33,086 nt of DNA from Rhodobacter sp. GTDB taxonomy: Bacteria; Pseudomonadota; Alphaproteobacteria; Rhodobacterales; Rhodobacteraceae. The notes below the pieces were generated by a model. The model saw only the letters and a list, made by a program, of their open reading frames with translations. It did not search any database and was not told where the DNA came from. Numbering within the stretch: the stretch's first letter is position 1; each line of letters begins with the position of its first letter. Below are positions 25,726 through 33,086 of the stretch, piece by piece. The stretch spans positions 1 to 33,086 of the forward strand of contig JAIYAE010000008.1 in NCBI GenBank assembly GCA_027489175.1. The letters are read 5' to 3'. A program made the translations under genes and the position numbers.

Positions 25726-26547
25726 TCACTTTCTGGTCGCAAGACCGGGATGAGCGGTCAGTTTGGGGTCATGGGCGGCGGGCACTTCGGGAAGCATCCA
25801 GCGCCAAAGCTTCTGGTCGGGCAGGGGCAGCACCATGAACCAGTGTTCAAGAAGGGCGAGAAGGGTGAGGGCGGCAAGAAGGACATGGCCGGCCTCGGCG
25901 GCAGGGGTTGGGGCGGCCATGGCGCGTTCAAGCCAGCAGGCGGCGGCGAAGGTGAGGAGGGTGACCGAAATCGGGAAGAGCCAGTTCATCCGGGCATGGC
26001 GGAAGTGGCTGGCGAGATGGGTCAGCGGCTGCGGCAGGAATTCGGTGTTGATCCGCGGGACGCCGAAGAAGAGGTTCAGCTTGGCCGAGGCGCGGGCGAA
26101 GAAGAGGACGGCGAAGGTGTAAAGGCCGAAGGGGTTGGCGGCGTGCCAGGCGGCGTAGGACAGAAGGGCGAGGGCCGCGATCAGCACCGCTTCGTGCCAG
26201 AGGATGGTCAGGGTGGCTTGGGCGAAACGGTCCCAGCCTTGGGCGTTGGGCGTGGCGGGGGTGGTGTTCGGGCCGGTGATGATGCCCGAGAGGAACGCAA
26301 GTTCGATCCAGCCCCAGAGCGCGAGGGCGGCGAGGAAGGCCGCGTAGGTGGCGGCGGCGGTCGTGTCGTCCAGCGTCACGCCAAGGCCGTAGATGCCGCC
26401 GACCAAAAGGGGCAGGCCCCAGACAACGGACATGAGATGCGCCGCCCCTCCGGCCCGGTCGGCATGGCGGACGCGCCAAAGGATCGCGCCGGTGGAGAAC
26501 CACCAGACAAAGAGCGCCAGAAGGGCTGCGATCCAGGGATTGGTCAT
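25726..26547 (-). CDS. puhE: Photosynthetic complex assembly protein PuhE
   Basis: Integral membrane protein of the puh operon; in Rhodobacter capsulatus PuhE affects reaction-centre yield and bacteriochlorophyll production. The 273-aa product has about seven to eight hydrophobic spans from residue 5 onward, a conserved WHEAVLI segment, and [24 protein letters not shown], which I recognise from PuhE. ATG 26547 is chosen as the first family-consistent start; the frame open to 26598 runs through the hairpin. The apparent ribosome site lies inside that hairpin. It ends 5 nt before the hemA ATG. Confidence 0.88.
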   Translation of the reverse strand: MTNPWIAALLALFVWWFSTGAILWRVRHADRAGGAAHLMSVVWGLPLLVGGIYGLGVTLDDTTAAATYAAFLAALALWGWIELAFLSGIITGPNTTPATPNAQGWDRFAQATLTILWHEAVLIAALALLSYAAWHAANPFGLYTFAVLFFARASAKLNLFFGVPRINTEFLPQPLTHLASHFRHARMNWLFPISVTLLTFAAACWLERAMAAPTPAAEAGHVLLAALTLLALLEHWFMVLPLPDQKLWRWMLPEVPAAHDPKLTAHPGLATRK

Positions 26548-26549
26548 GC

Positions 26550-26575
26550 GCGGCACCCCCCGAAAGGGGTGCCGC
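26550..26575 (-). promoter_or_regulatory. Hairpin abutting the puhE start codon
   Basis: Perfect 10-bp stem GCGGCACCCC / GGGGTGCCGC with a 6-nt loop lies between acsF and puhE and ends 2 nt before the puhE ATG. The G-rich Shine-Dalgarno-like sequence is in the 3' arm, so the stem would mask it. It may reduce puhE and hemA translation or stabilise the upstream acsF mRNA, as intercistronic hairpins do in puf mRNA. The effect is inferred. Confidence 0.65.
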
Positions 26576-26644
26576 ACCGGCGGGTGGGACGCGCCCATCC
26601 CCCCCGCCTACCCGCTGCCGGAACAGCGGTATGGGAAATCACGG

Positions 26645-27751
26645 TCAATACGTCGGCTCCAGCCGCACGGAGGCGGGCAGGGCGTGGCGTTTGGCCGGAA
26701 TGGTGTAGAGGCTGGCGAAGGTGAAGGCCGCTTTTGCGCCCGCAGCCCAGCCTTTCAGCTTGCCCGCGATGCCGCCCTGCCGTTTGGCCGCATCCATCGC
26801 GAGGAACGCACGGTTCATGCGTTCCAGGTTCGGGATCCAGCGCGGGTGGTCGATGTCCAGCTCGATCGGGAAGATCTGGCGGGCGATGGTCGAGGTCTTG
26901 CGGAACACCTCCTGGTCGTACCAGCTGATCTCCACGCCAAGGGCCTTGTGAAACTCTGGCCGGGCATGGTCGCGGACCCACATGGTGGAATAGACGGCGG
27001 TCAGGAAGAACTTGATCCAGAGCTTGTTGGTGAAGCTTTCCGTCAGCTTGGGATCGGTCTTCATCAGCAGGGCAAAAGCCTCGCCATGGCTGAACTCATC
27101 GTTGCACCATTCGCGGAACCACTTGAAGATCGGGTGGAACCGCTGGTCGGGGTTCGCTTCAAGGTGGCGGAAGATCGTGATGTAGCGGGCGTAGCCGATC
27201 TTTTCCGACAGATACGTGGCGTAGTAGATGAATTTCGGCCGGAAGTAGGTGTACTTCTTGGCCTTGGTCAGGAAGCCAAGGTTCACCGCCACCCCCGCCT
27301 CGCGCAGGGCGTCGTTGATGAAGCCGGCATGCCGCGCCTCATCCCGGGCCATGTAGTTGAACAGCTCGCAGATGTCGGCGTTCGTGCCGCGGCGCTTCAT
27401 TTCCTTGTAGAGGACGCAGCCGGAGAATTCGGCCGTGCAGGACGACACGAGGAAGTCGATGAATTCACGCTTCAGGGGCGGATACATGCCGTCCCAGTCG
27501 ACCGTGTCCCAGGCGTCGGTCTTCTTGAAATGGCCCTTGTTCGGGTCCGATTTCATCTGGGCGATCAGCTTGTCCCATTCCGCGCGCACCGGGGTTACGT
27601 CGATCTTGTCCATCTCGTCAAAGTCGGTGGTGTAGAACCGCGGGTTGAGAAGCGTGGTTTCCGTGGCCATCGCGGTGGTGTCTGGCGGGGCCATCCCGGC
27701 GGCGACTTCGGCGCCAGAGTCGGGGTACAGGTCCATGGGTGTTGCGTTCAT
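26645..27751 (-). CDS. acsF: Aerobic Mg-protoporphyrin IX monomethyl ester oxidative cyclase
   Basis: Diiron, oxygen-dependent enzyme that closes the isocyclic E ring in bacteriochlorophyll synthesis. The 368-aa product has the ferritin-like diiron ligands: Glu108, Glu138-x2-His141 (RDEARHAG) and Glu219-x2-His222 (NDEFSHGE), with LNPRFYTTDFDEMD near the N-terminus typical of AcsF. ATG 27751 follows GAGGAGATC and overlaps the preceding small puh gene by four bases. This is distinct from the radical-SAM BchE cyclase used without oxygen. Its presence means the organism can make bacteriochlorophyll aerobically; whether bchE is also present cannot be seen. Confidence 0.95.
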   Translation of the reverse strand: MNATPMDLYPDSGAEVAAGMAPPDTTAMATETTLLNPRFYTTDFDEMDKIDVTPVRAEWDKLIAQMKSDPNKGHFKKTDAWDTVDWDGMYPPLKREFIDFLVSSCTAEFSGCVLYKEMKRRGTNADICELFNYMARDEARHAGFINDALREAGVAVNLGFLTKAKKYTYFRPKFIYYATYLSEKIGYARYITIFRHLEANPDQRFHPIFKWFREWCNDEFSHGEAFALLMKTDPKLTESFTNKLWIKFFLTAVYSTMWVRDHARPEFHKALGVEISWYDQEVFRKTSTIARQIFPIELDIDHPRWIPNLERMNRAFLAMDAAKRQGGIAGKLKGWAAGAKAAFTFASLYTIPAKRHALPASVRLEPTY

Positions 27752-28044
27752 AGCTTGATCTCCTCAGAGAAAGAGAACTCGCACAGTTCCATGAAGTCGA
27801 AATCGCCGGTCAGGCGGGTCCACTGGCGTTCCAGCCAGGTGGCGCGGGTGATGGTGGCGGTGCGGTCTTCAACAATGACCTCGCCATAGGCGGCGAGGAC
27901 GGGCGCGCCATGCACCAGCACCTCATCGCCGGGATAGACGACCGCGCCGTTGTTGAAACGGACGTGGGCGTGCAGGCTTTCGAAACGGTGGCTGACCTCG
28001 ACGGTGCAGGGCACCTTTTCCTTGGTTCGCGTGAAAAGTCCCAT
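27748..28044 (-). CDS. Small conserved-looking protein of the puh operon
   Basis: 98-aa soluble protein between puhC and acsF. It has MGLFTRTKEKVPCTVEVSHRF at the start and a beta-rich middle (GAVVYPGDEVLVHGAPV). I recall similar small genes at this place in puh operons of related phototrophs, but not a characterised function; the name PuhD may apply but is not assigned. The stop overlaps the acsF ATG by four bases, so it is certainly translated with its neighbours. No membrane segment or metal motif is visible. Confidence 0.8.
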   Translation of the reverse strand: MGLFTRTKEKVPCTVEVSHRFESLHAHVRFNNGAVVYPGDEVLVHGAPVLAAYGEVIVEDRTATITRATWLERQWTRLTGDFDFMELCEFSFSEEIKL

Positions 28045-28056
28045 GATCGTGGTTCC

Positions 28057-28530
28057 CTATTTCTGATCCAGAAGCCGTTCGAACGCGGCTTTGTTTTCGG
28101 CCCCGAAGGCGTAGAGCTCGGCGCTCCACCCGGTTGCGGGGTCTTCGGCCACAAGGCGGCCATTGGCATATTCGACGATCCGCACTGGCAGGGTCTGGTC
28201 GACCTTGTGCTTGCGCCGTTCGGTGAAGATGCCCGACTGGATGACAGTGATAAAGCCACCATGTGGCAGGTCGAGAAGAACGCTGCCATCGGTGTTGCGC
28301 ACGATGACGGCTTGTGCCGAAAGGCCCTCCATCACGACCCACTTTTCGCGGACCATCTCGGCGGGCTGGGGCTGGGCCACAGGTTCGCGTCCGGTGACCA
28401 CGGCGAAGGTGGTGATGGCAAGGCTGGCAAGGGCCAGCGCCAGCATGCCCCGCAACAGCATGCGGGGAACAAGTTCAGGGTCGCGGCTGCGGTAGCCGGG
28501 TTCGTGGATCAGGGTTTGACGGTCGGTCAT
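28057..28530 (-). CDS. puhC: Photosynthetic complex assembly protein PuhC
   Basis: Membrane-anchored factor needed for normal reaction-centre and light-harvesting 1 assembly in Rhodobacter. The 157-aa product has a cytoplasmic N-terminus (MTDRQTLIHEPGYRSRDPELVPR), one hydrophobic span at about 29-50 (LRGMLALALASLAITTFAV), then a soluble periplasmic domain. ATG 28530 follows AGGGGGCC and lies 10 nt after the puhB stop; the much longer open frame is a shadow of puhB. Confidence 0.88.
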   Translation of the reverse strand: MTDRQTLIHEPGYRSRDPELVPRMLLRGMLALALASLAITTFAVVTGREPVAQPQPAEMVREKWVVMEGLSAQAVIVRNTDGSVLLDLPHGGFITVIQSGIFTERRKHKVDQTLPVRIVEYANGRLVAEDPATGWSAELYAFGAENKAAFERLLDQK

Positions 28531-28540
28531 GGCTGGCCCC

Positions 28541-29176
28541 CTATTCCGCAGCGACAGTGGCAAAGCCCGCCGGACGCGAGATCTGCGGCTGAGAGATGCG
28601 CGCTTCGGCGGCATCGGCAAAGAGGCGGGCGATGCGCGCGGCATCCGGGATCGACCGCAGCGCGGGCTGGGTCTTGGCCCAAAGGCCCGGGCGCAGATGC
28701 GGCCAAGCGACAAGGACGGAAATCCGCGTCTCACCCAGCGTGTCAAAGGCGATGGTGCCGGTGCCGTCGCGGCGCAGGTCAAGGTTGGCCGCGCCGATCT
28801 GCAGGAACGGCAGGTTGAAGGTGACGGGCAAGGCCGCGCCGATCCGCAAGACAACGCGGGCGGTGGTCAGCGTATAGGTGGTGGCGCGGGCTTGCGCCCA
28901 GGCCAAAGCAAAGACGACGCCCAGGCCAAGCACGGCAAGCATCACATAGGGCAGCCCCATGGCGGCGGCGAGGGCGACCCCACCGTCGGTAAAGCCAGCC
29001 GCCGCACGCCAGAGGATGACGATGGCGAAATAGGCGGCGATCCAGCGGATCTTGTAGGCGTCACGGGCAAGCGACCAGGCGTCAGGCCGGCCTTGCCAGA
29101 GGATCAGTTCACCCTGCGGGGGCCGTTCCGGCAGACCTGGCAAGGCGTCGAAAGCGAAATCGTCATGGCCTGACAT
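28541..29176 (-). CDS. puhB: Photosynthetic complex assembly protein PuhB
   Basis: Membrane protein that promotes reaction-centre assembly in Rhodobacter capsulatus. The 211-aa product begins with a soluble stretch (LPERPPQGELILWQGRPDAW), followed by two to three hydrophobic spans at about 44-100. Then comes a PH-domain-like C-terminal half (YTLTTARVVLRIG onward), the pattern I know for PuhB. GGAGGG precedes the ATG. A strong hairpin separates it from puhA. Confidence 0.9.
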   Translation of the reverse strand: MSGHDDFAFDALPGLPERPPQGELILWQGRPDAWSLARDAYKIRWIAAYFAIVILWRAAAGFTDGGVALAAAMGLPYVMLAVLGLGVVFALAWAQARATTYTLTTARVVLRIGAALPVTFNLPFLQIGAANLDLRRDGTGTIAFDTLGETRISVLVAWPHLRPGLWAKTQPALRSIPDAARIARLFADAAEARISQPQISRPAGFATVAAE

Positions 29177-29202
29177 AGCAGACCCTCCATGCTGATGTGA
29201 AA

Positions 29203-29229
29203 GGCGGGGCCCGGGCGCGGGCCCTCGCC
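29203..29229 (-). terminator. Strong hairpin between puhA and puhB
   Basis: GGCGGGGCCCG (29203-29213) pairs with CGGGCCC-T-CGCC (29218-29229) with one bulged base and a 4-nt loop. On the - strand it is followed by TTTCA. It could end most puhA transcripts or protect their 3' ends while some polymerase reads into puhBC. Confidence 0.75.
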
Positions 29230-29239
29230 TGTCAGGTTT

Positions 29240-30010
29240 TCAGAACCCGCGCTTGCGCTTGGGGGCGTCATACATCCAGCCCGAGGCGACATAGGCCGAG
29301 ATCTTGTCTTCCTCGAGCTTGGTCACTTCGGTGGCGGACCGGGTAGTCGGAATGCCGGCAAAGCTGTCCGAGGCCAGGAAGTTGACCCGCACGCGGTCTT
29401 CCCAGATCCGTGCCAGCGTCAGCGGCACCAGCCGCTTGCCGCCCGAGTTCAGCTCAACCTCGACATAGCGGACCAGCTGTTCCGGGGCGTCGACCCAGAC
29501 ATCCGACACGCGGCCGACAACCTCAAGATCGGCGGCCTGCACTGGCAGTCCGCGCGGGTCACGCCCGGCGGTGACCATGAAGCCTTCAAGGCGTGACATG
29601 GGCACCATCTTGTTGTGGCCGTGGCCATCCAGTTCCGGCTCATCCCGGCGGGGAACCCAGGCGGCGGGGCCGACGCCATCGGCCATCGGGTTGCCGGTGG
29701 GCGCATGCGGGAAGCCTTCCGACAGCGAGGTGCGGGCAAGGGCAAGATTGCCCCGGCGATGTGCCGCCTCATTGTCGGCCGAGGGAACGGTAACCTCGCC
29801 CTTGCCATGCGGCAGGCGGAAGGTCTTGGGCTTGGGCACCGGGAAGGGGCCCTGGTTCGGGGCCTTCAGCCCATCCTCGGTCTCCAGAGGATAGCCTTCC
29901 CGCATGTTTTCGGTCTGCAGGTAGTAGATCAGAAGGGCGAAGAAGCCCCAGAACAGCCAGATCGACAGACTGGCGAGATCGAAGTTGCCGAAGAAGTTGA
30001 CACCTACCAT
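29240..30010 (-). CDS. puhA: Photosynthetic reaction centre subunit H
   Basis: Caps the L/M reaction-centre core on the cytoplasmic side and carries proton paths to the secondary quinone. The 256-aa product starts [21 protein letters not shown] with a single membrane span (about 12-31), followed by [13 protein letters not shown] and the large beta-rich PRC domain ([16 protein letters not shown]), ending in a Lys/Arg tail. GGAGGATA precedes the ATG. The gene lies 18 nt after lhaA and before a strong hairpin; extra puhA promoter activity within lhaA is known from Rhodobacter but is not visible here. Confidence 0.97.
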   Translation of the reverse strand: MVGVNFFGNFDLASLSIWLFWGFFALLIYYLQTENMREGYPLETEDGLKAPNQGPFPVPKPKTFRLPHGKGEVTVPSADNEAAHRRGNLALARTSLSEGFPHAPTGNPMADGVGPAAWVPRRDEPELDGHGHNKMVPMSRLEGFMVTAGRDPRGLPVQAADLEVVGRVSDVWVDAPEQLVRYVEVELNSGGKRLVPLTLARIWEDRVRVNFLASDSFAGIPTTRSATEVTKLEEDKISAYVASGWMYDAPKRKRGF

Positions 30011-30028
30011 TGCGGTATCCTCCGTGGG

Positions 30029-31462
30029 TTAGGTGGGAAATTCGACGATGCCGAAGCGGTCGTCAGCGGTGGGTTTGGGCGCGAGCGGGGCGACCCGGAC
30101 CAAAGGCCCGAGCGCGACGAGGGTCAGAAACAGAAGGCCGATCTCGGCGTGGTAGACAAAGGTGTAGCCAAGGGTCGGGTCGGTGAGGGCGGGGCCAAGG
30201 ACCCCGTTTTCGGCAAGATGGCCGGTGATGTCGCGGATCGCTCCGCCAAGGAAGATCGCAAGGCCTGCAGCGGTGGCCTGTGCCGCCCCCCAGGCCCCGA
30301 GCGCGATGCCCGAGCCTGTGCCCGACGTCTTGAGCGCCATTGCAGCGGTCAGGGTGGACACGGCAAACAGCCCCGCCCCAAAACCGATGACAATGGCCCC
30401 AACGTAGAACAGGGCGGCACTTTCAAGCGGCCCGGCAAAGATCACCGCGCTGAAGGCCGCGATCCCCGACAGGATGCCCCGCGCCGCGATGCGGAACGGA
30501 TCACGTCCCGCGCTGAGCCAGCGGGCAGCCAGGACAAAACCCACCAGTGCCCCAAAGGCATAAGCGGCGGTCAGAAGCGTGGTCTTGCCGACAGACAGTC
30601 CCAGCACCTCACCGCCATAGGGCTCCAGCAGGACGTCCTGCATGTTGAAGGCGAGGGTGCCGAGCACGACCACCGACAAAAGCCGCCCGGCCGAGCCGCC
30701 CGACATCAGATCTGCCCAGGCGTCGCGAAAGCGCGGGCGGGGGGCCTCACGCTCTTCCCGGGTCATCGGGCGGACCTTTTCCTGCTTCCAGAGCGCGATC
30801 AGGTTCAGGATCAGCGTCGCCGCGCCACAACCCTGCACGACACGCACCAGGGTGATCGGGTCATAATCGCGCAAAAGCCAGCCGACGATGACTGCCGAAA
30901 TCCCCATGCCGATCAGGAACATCACATAGAGCAGCGCCACGACGCGGGGCCGGGTTTCGTCATCCGCGCGGTCCGACGCAAGCGCAAGACCCGCGGTCTG
31001 CGTCATATGGAGGCCGATCCCGGTCATCAGGAACGCCAGCGCCGCCAGCACCTCACCGGCCCAGGCCGGCCCATGCACCTGATCGCCCGACAGCACGATC
31101 AGCGCGAAGGGCATGACCGCAAGGCCACCCATCTGCCAAAGCGAGCCGAACCACAGGTAAGGCACCCGCTTCCAGCCAAGGGCAGAGCGGTGGGTGTCCG
31201 ACCGATGGCCCAAAAGCGCGCGGAACGGGGCGACCAGCACCGGAATGGCGATCATCAGCGCCACCACGATCGCCGGAACCCCAAGTTCCACGATCATCAC
31301 CCGGTTCAGCGTGCCCAAAAGCAGCACCGTCGCCATCCCGACCGAGATCTGGAACAGCGACAGCCGCAGCAGTTGGCGCATCGGCAGCCCTTCGGACGCC
31401 GCATCCGCGAAGGGCAACCAGGACGCATCCAGCGCCTTGATATGCTTTTTCCGCAGGATCAT
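30029..31462 (-). CDS. lhaA: LhaA, light-harvesting 1 assembly protein (PucC family)
   Basis: Major-facilitator-fold membrane protein of the BCD/PucC family, needed for assembling the light-harvesting 1 complex around the reaction centre. The 477-aa product has about 12 hydrophobic spans. The family landmarks are FRALLGHRSDTHRSALGWKRVPYLW, LASDRADDETRPRVVALLYVM, FNMQDVLLEPYGGEVLG and GFGAGLFAVSTLTAAM. ATG 31462 overlaps the bchM stop by four bases with GGAG 8 nt upstream. A bare PucC could look similar, but position between bchM and puhA fixes it as LhaA. Confidence 0.94.
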   Translation of the reverse strand: MILRKKHIKALDASWLPFADAASEGLPMRQLLRLSLFQISVGMATVLLLGTLNRVMIVELGVPAIVVALMIAIPVLVAPFRALLGHRSDTHRSALGWKRVPYLWFGSLWQMGGLAVMPFALIVLSGDQVHGPAWAGEVLAALAFLMTGIGLHMTQTAGLALASDRADDETRPRVVALLYVMFLIGMGISAVIVGWLLRDYDPITLVRVVQGCGAATLILNLIALWKQEKVRPMTREEREAPRPRFRDAWADLMSGGSAGRLLSVVVLGTLAFNMQDVLLEPYGGEVLGLSVGKTTLLTAAYAFGALVGFVLAARWLSAGRDPFRIAARGILSGIAAFSAVIFAGPLESAALFYVGAIVIGFGAGLFAVSTLTAAMALKTSGTGSGIALGAWGAAQATAAGLAIFLGGAIRDITGHLAENGVLGPALTDPTLGYTFVYHAEIGLLFLTLVALGPLVRVAPLAPKPTADDRFGIVEFPT

Positions 31463-32123
31463 GGCCGATACTCCATGCAATCCGAGATGTAGAAACCGCG
31501 CGAGACCCGGCCGATCTTGGCCAGACCCGGACCCGTGGCGCGGCCAAGGTCTTTCAGGTCATGCGGGATCATGACGGGCGACCGGTCACTGCGGGGGAAG
31601 AGCTTGCCCGCGTTCCACATCAGCATCAGAAGGGGCGTGCGCGGGGCGACGGTAAACACCACTTGCCCGGCGCGTTGCCCAAGGGCGTGCAGGGTGCGGG
31701 CGATGTCGGCGGCGTCGTAATAGATCAGGCTGTCCATCGCGAGGACGAAGTCGAACCGCCCCAGCGCCGGGTCGGTCATGTCACCGGCGTGAAAGCTGAC
31801 CTGCGGGCGCAATCCTTCAGGCAGGCGGTCGCGGGCGATCTGCACCAGCTTTGGTGAGATATCGGCGGCCATCACGGTCGCGCCGCGCATGGCCAGTTCT
31901 TCGGTCATCGCCCCGGTGCCGCAACCCGCATCAAGCACCCGTGCGCCGCGCAGGTCTTCGGGCAGGCGCGACAGCATGAGGGCGCGCATCCGGTCCCGGC
32001 CTTCGCGTACCGTCTGACGGATGCGGCTGACCGGCGCGTCCGAGGTCAGCCGCTCCCACGTCTTGGTGGCGGTGCCGTCGAAGTAGCTTTCGACCCGGTC
32101 GCGTGTTGCCGTGTAACTGGCCA

Positions 32124-32124
<1 letters not shown>
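31459..32124 (-). CDS. bchM: Mg-protoporphyrin IX methyltransferase
   Basis: SAM-dependent enzyme that esterifies Mg-protoporphyrin IX, giving the substrate for the AcsF cyclase encoded 4 kb away in the same cluster. The 221-aa product has the class I SAM motif VLDAGCGTGAMTEELA, then ADISPKLVQIAR, with FDGTATKTWERLTSD near the N-terminus, typical of BchM. The start at 32124 shares one base with the bchL stop; the TTG one codon upstream is less likely. Confidence 0.94.

Positions 32125-33086
<962 letters not shown>

Noticed and set aside
24329..25753. 474-codon + strand frame opposite hemA
   Set aside because: Shadow of hemA; the HemA reading has all catalytic motifs.
26393..27889. 498-codon + strand frame opposite acsF
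   Set aside because: Shadow of acsF; no domain or ribosome site.

Overview
The window is high-GC DNA with long GC-driven shadow frames. Its gene families (reaction-centre subunit H, LhaA, bacteriochlorophyll genes, alphaproteobacterial-type 5-aminolevulinate synthase, cytochrome c2, TauR/Xsc/SoeABC, urease with ureJ) point to an anoxygenic phototroph of the Rhodobacteraceae. The genus cannot be fixed from the sequence. AcsF, the oxygen-dependent cyclase, shows that bacteriochlorophyll can be made in the presence of oxygen.

Left third (about 1-14200, mostly + strand): taurine dissimilation and sulfite disposal. A partial LolD-like ABC ATPase faces left. tpa (taurine:pyruvate aminotransferase) faces right. 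Next come a non-genic, palindrome-rich stretch holding one small candidate gene and a fatty acid desaturase on the - strand, then tauR. The following run is tightly overlapped: xsc, a TauE/SafE exporter, ackA, soeA, soeB, soeC. Together these take taurine to sulfoacetaldehyde (Tpa), then acetyl phosphate plus sulfite (Xsc). Acetyl phosphate goes to acetate and ATP (AckA). Sulfite is exported (TauE-like) or oxidised to sulfate with electrons passed to quinone (SoeABC). The tpa and xsc promoters share the same two-box motif with identical 23-bp box spacing, the best candidate for the TauR operator. A phosphomannomutase follows soeC after 12 nt.

Middle (about 15675-23656, + strand): a urease cluster ureD-ureA-ureJ-ureB, then three non-urease genes (Tat-exported cyclase-family hydrolase, AhpD/CMD-like protein, Met-rich small protein), then ureC-ureE-ureF-ureG. 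A small gene with a strong ribosome binding site lies antisense between ureC and ureE. A small unknown membrane protein follows ureG.

Right third (about 23890-33086, - strand): the bchL-bchM-lhaA-puhA-puhB-puhC-small puh gene-acsF-puhE-hemA part of the photosynthesis gene cluster, read right to left, then cycA (cytochrome c2). Many junctions overlap by 1-4 nt. Strong hairpins sit between puhA and puhB, directly at the puhE start codon, upstream of bchL, and after cycA.

No rRNA, tRNA, CRISPR array, transposase or prophage gene was recognised. I did not find a clearly undescribed multi-gene defence or mobile system. The most unusual items are the duplicated TauR-type operator, the palindrome-bracketed small ORF around 2.2-2.8 kb, the palindromic element read through as the end of soeA, the three-gene insert in the urease operon, and the antisense small gene between ureC and ureE.
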